DNA of 6,219 bases, from the NCBI GenBank assembly GCA_002455335.1, contig DKKP01000312.1, positions 182-6,400 on the forward strand. Reading direction: 5' to 3'. A model generated the notes under the pieces. The model did no database searches, was not told the origin of the DNA, and worked only from the letters and a program-made list of their open reading frames with translations. Numbering within the stretch: the stretch's first letter is position 1; the number at the start of each line of letters is the position of its first letter. Made by a program: the position numbers and the translations under genes. Below, one piece after another: positions 6,119 through 6,219 of the stretch. Source of the stretch: Anaerolineales bacterium UBA6663 (lineage in GTDB: Bacteria; Chloroflexota; Anaerolineae; Anaerolineales; UBA6663).

Positions 6119-6219
6119 TGCGTGCGCCGGGCCGGTGGGGCGTCGACGGCGCGTGGGATGTCGGGCATGCGTGCGTCGGGCCGATGGGGCGTCGACGGCG
6201 CGTGGGACGTCGGGCATGG
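6111..6219. repeat. 49-bp GC-rich tandem repeat, cut by the window edge
   Basis: Two full units (6111-6159 and 6160-6208) differ at only three of 49 positions, all C/T or G/A transitions; a third begins at 6209 and runs off the edge after 11 bases. Each unit contains the palindromes GCATGC and CGTCGACG, and arms such as GCGCCG (6124-6129) and CGGCGC (6147-6152) that can form a stem. The period is not a multiple of three, so this is not an in-frame protein repeat. It lies beyond the dehydratase stop with no gene visible. I do not recognise the unit. Confidence 0.9.

Noticed and set aside
5376..6119. 247-codon minus-strand open frame opposite the dehydratase gene
   Set aside because: It starts from an ATG in the 49-bp repeat and runs antisense to a gene with full catalytic motifs. 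Its sister frames starting at 6168 and 6217 arise the same way.

Overview
The window is GC-rich bacterial DNA, densely packed with a compact sugar-catabolism locus. Nothing in it fixes the taxon. The gene style (GC-rich, a GntR-type regulator, SMP-30 and MR-type enzymes beside a glycosidase) would suit a soil or marine heterotroph such as a Chloroflexota-like bacterium, but that is a guess. I saw no tRNA, rRNA, CRISPR array, transposase or phage gene.

Layout. Two divergent transcription units leave one short control region at about 3999-4094. Leftward (minus strand) run a GntR-family regulator (3003-3995), a GH36 alpha-galactosidase-like glycosidase (951-2993) and an SMP-30/gluconolactonase-type lactonase (64-945). 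Gaps are 9 and 5 bases, and each downstream gene has its Shine-Dalgarno sequence inside or against the preceding stop. Rightward run an SDR dehydrogenase (4095-4877) and, 6 bases later, a mandelate racemase-subgroup acid-sugar dehydratase (4884-6062). After it come about 50 bases with two small hairpins, then a 49-bp GC-rich tandem repeat that runs off the right edge. The first 63 bases may hold the tail of a convergent gene.

How the genes may work together. Glycosidase, NAD(P)-dependent sugar 1-dehydrogenase, sugar lactonase and sugar-acid dehydratase are the four consecutive steps from an oligosaccharide or glycoside to a 2-keto-3-deoxy sugar acid. This is the upper half of a De Ley-Doudoroff-type (non-phosphorylative) pathway. 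The simplest reading is alpha-galactoside to galactose, galactonolactone, galactonate and 2-keto-3-deoxygalactonate. However, the glycosidase and the dehydratase both differ from the classical galactose enzymes at residues that matter, so the sugar may not be galactose. The kinase, aldolase and transporter that would complete the route are not in the window.

Control. The intergenic region holds a perfect 8-bp inverted repeat (GATTGTCA, 16 bp, TGACAATC) and further copies of the TGTCA core in alternating orientation. One copy overlaps the -35 of a good candidate promoter for the leftward unit. A rightward promoter candidate shares the same -10 segment on the opposite strand. This looks like an autoregulated switch that controls both units through the GntR protein.
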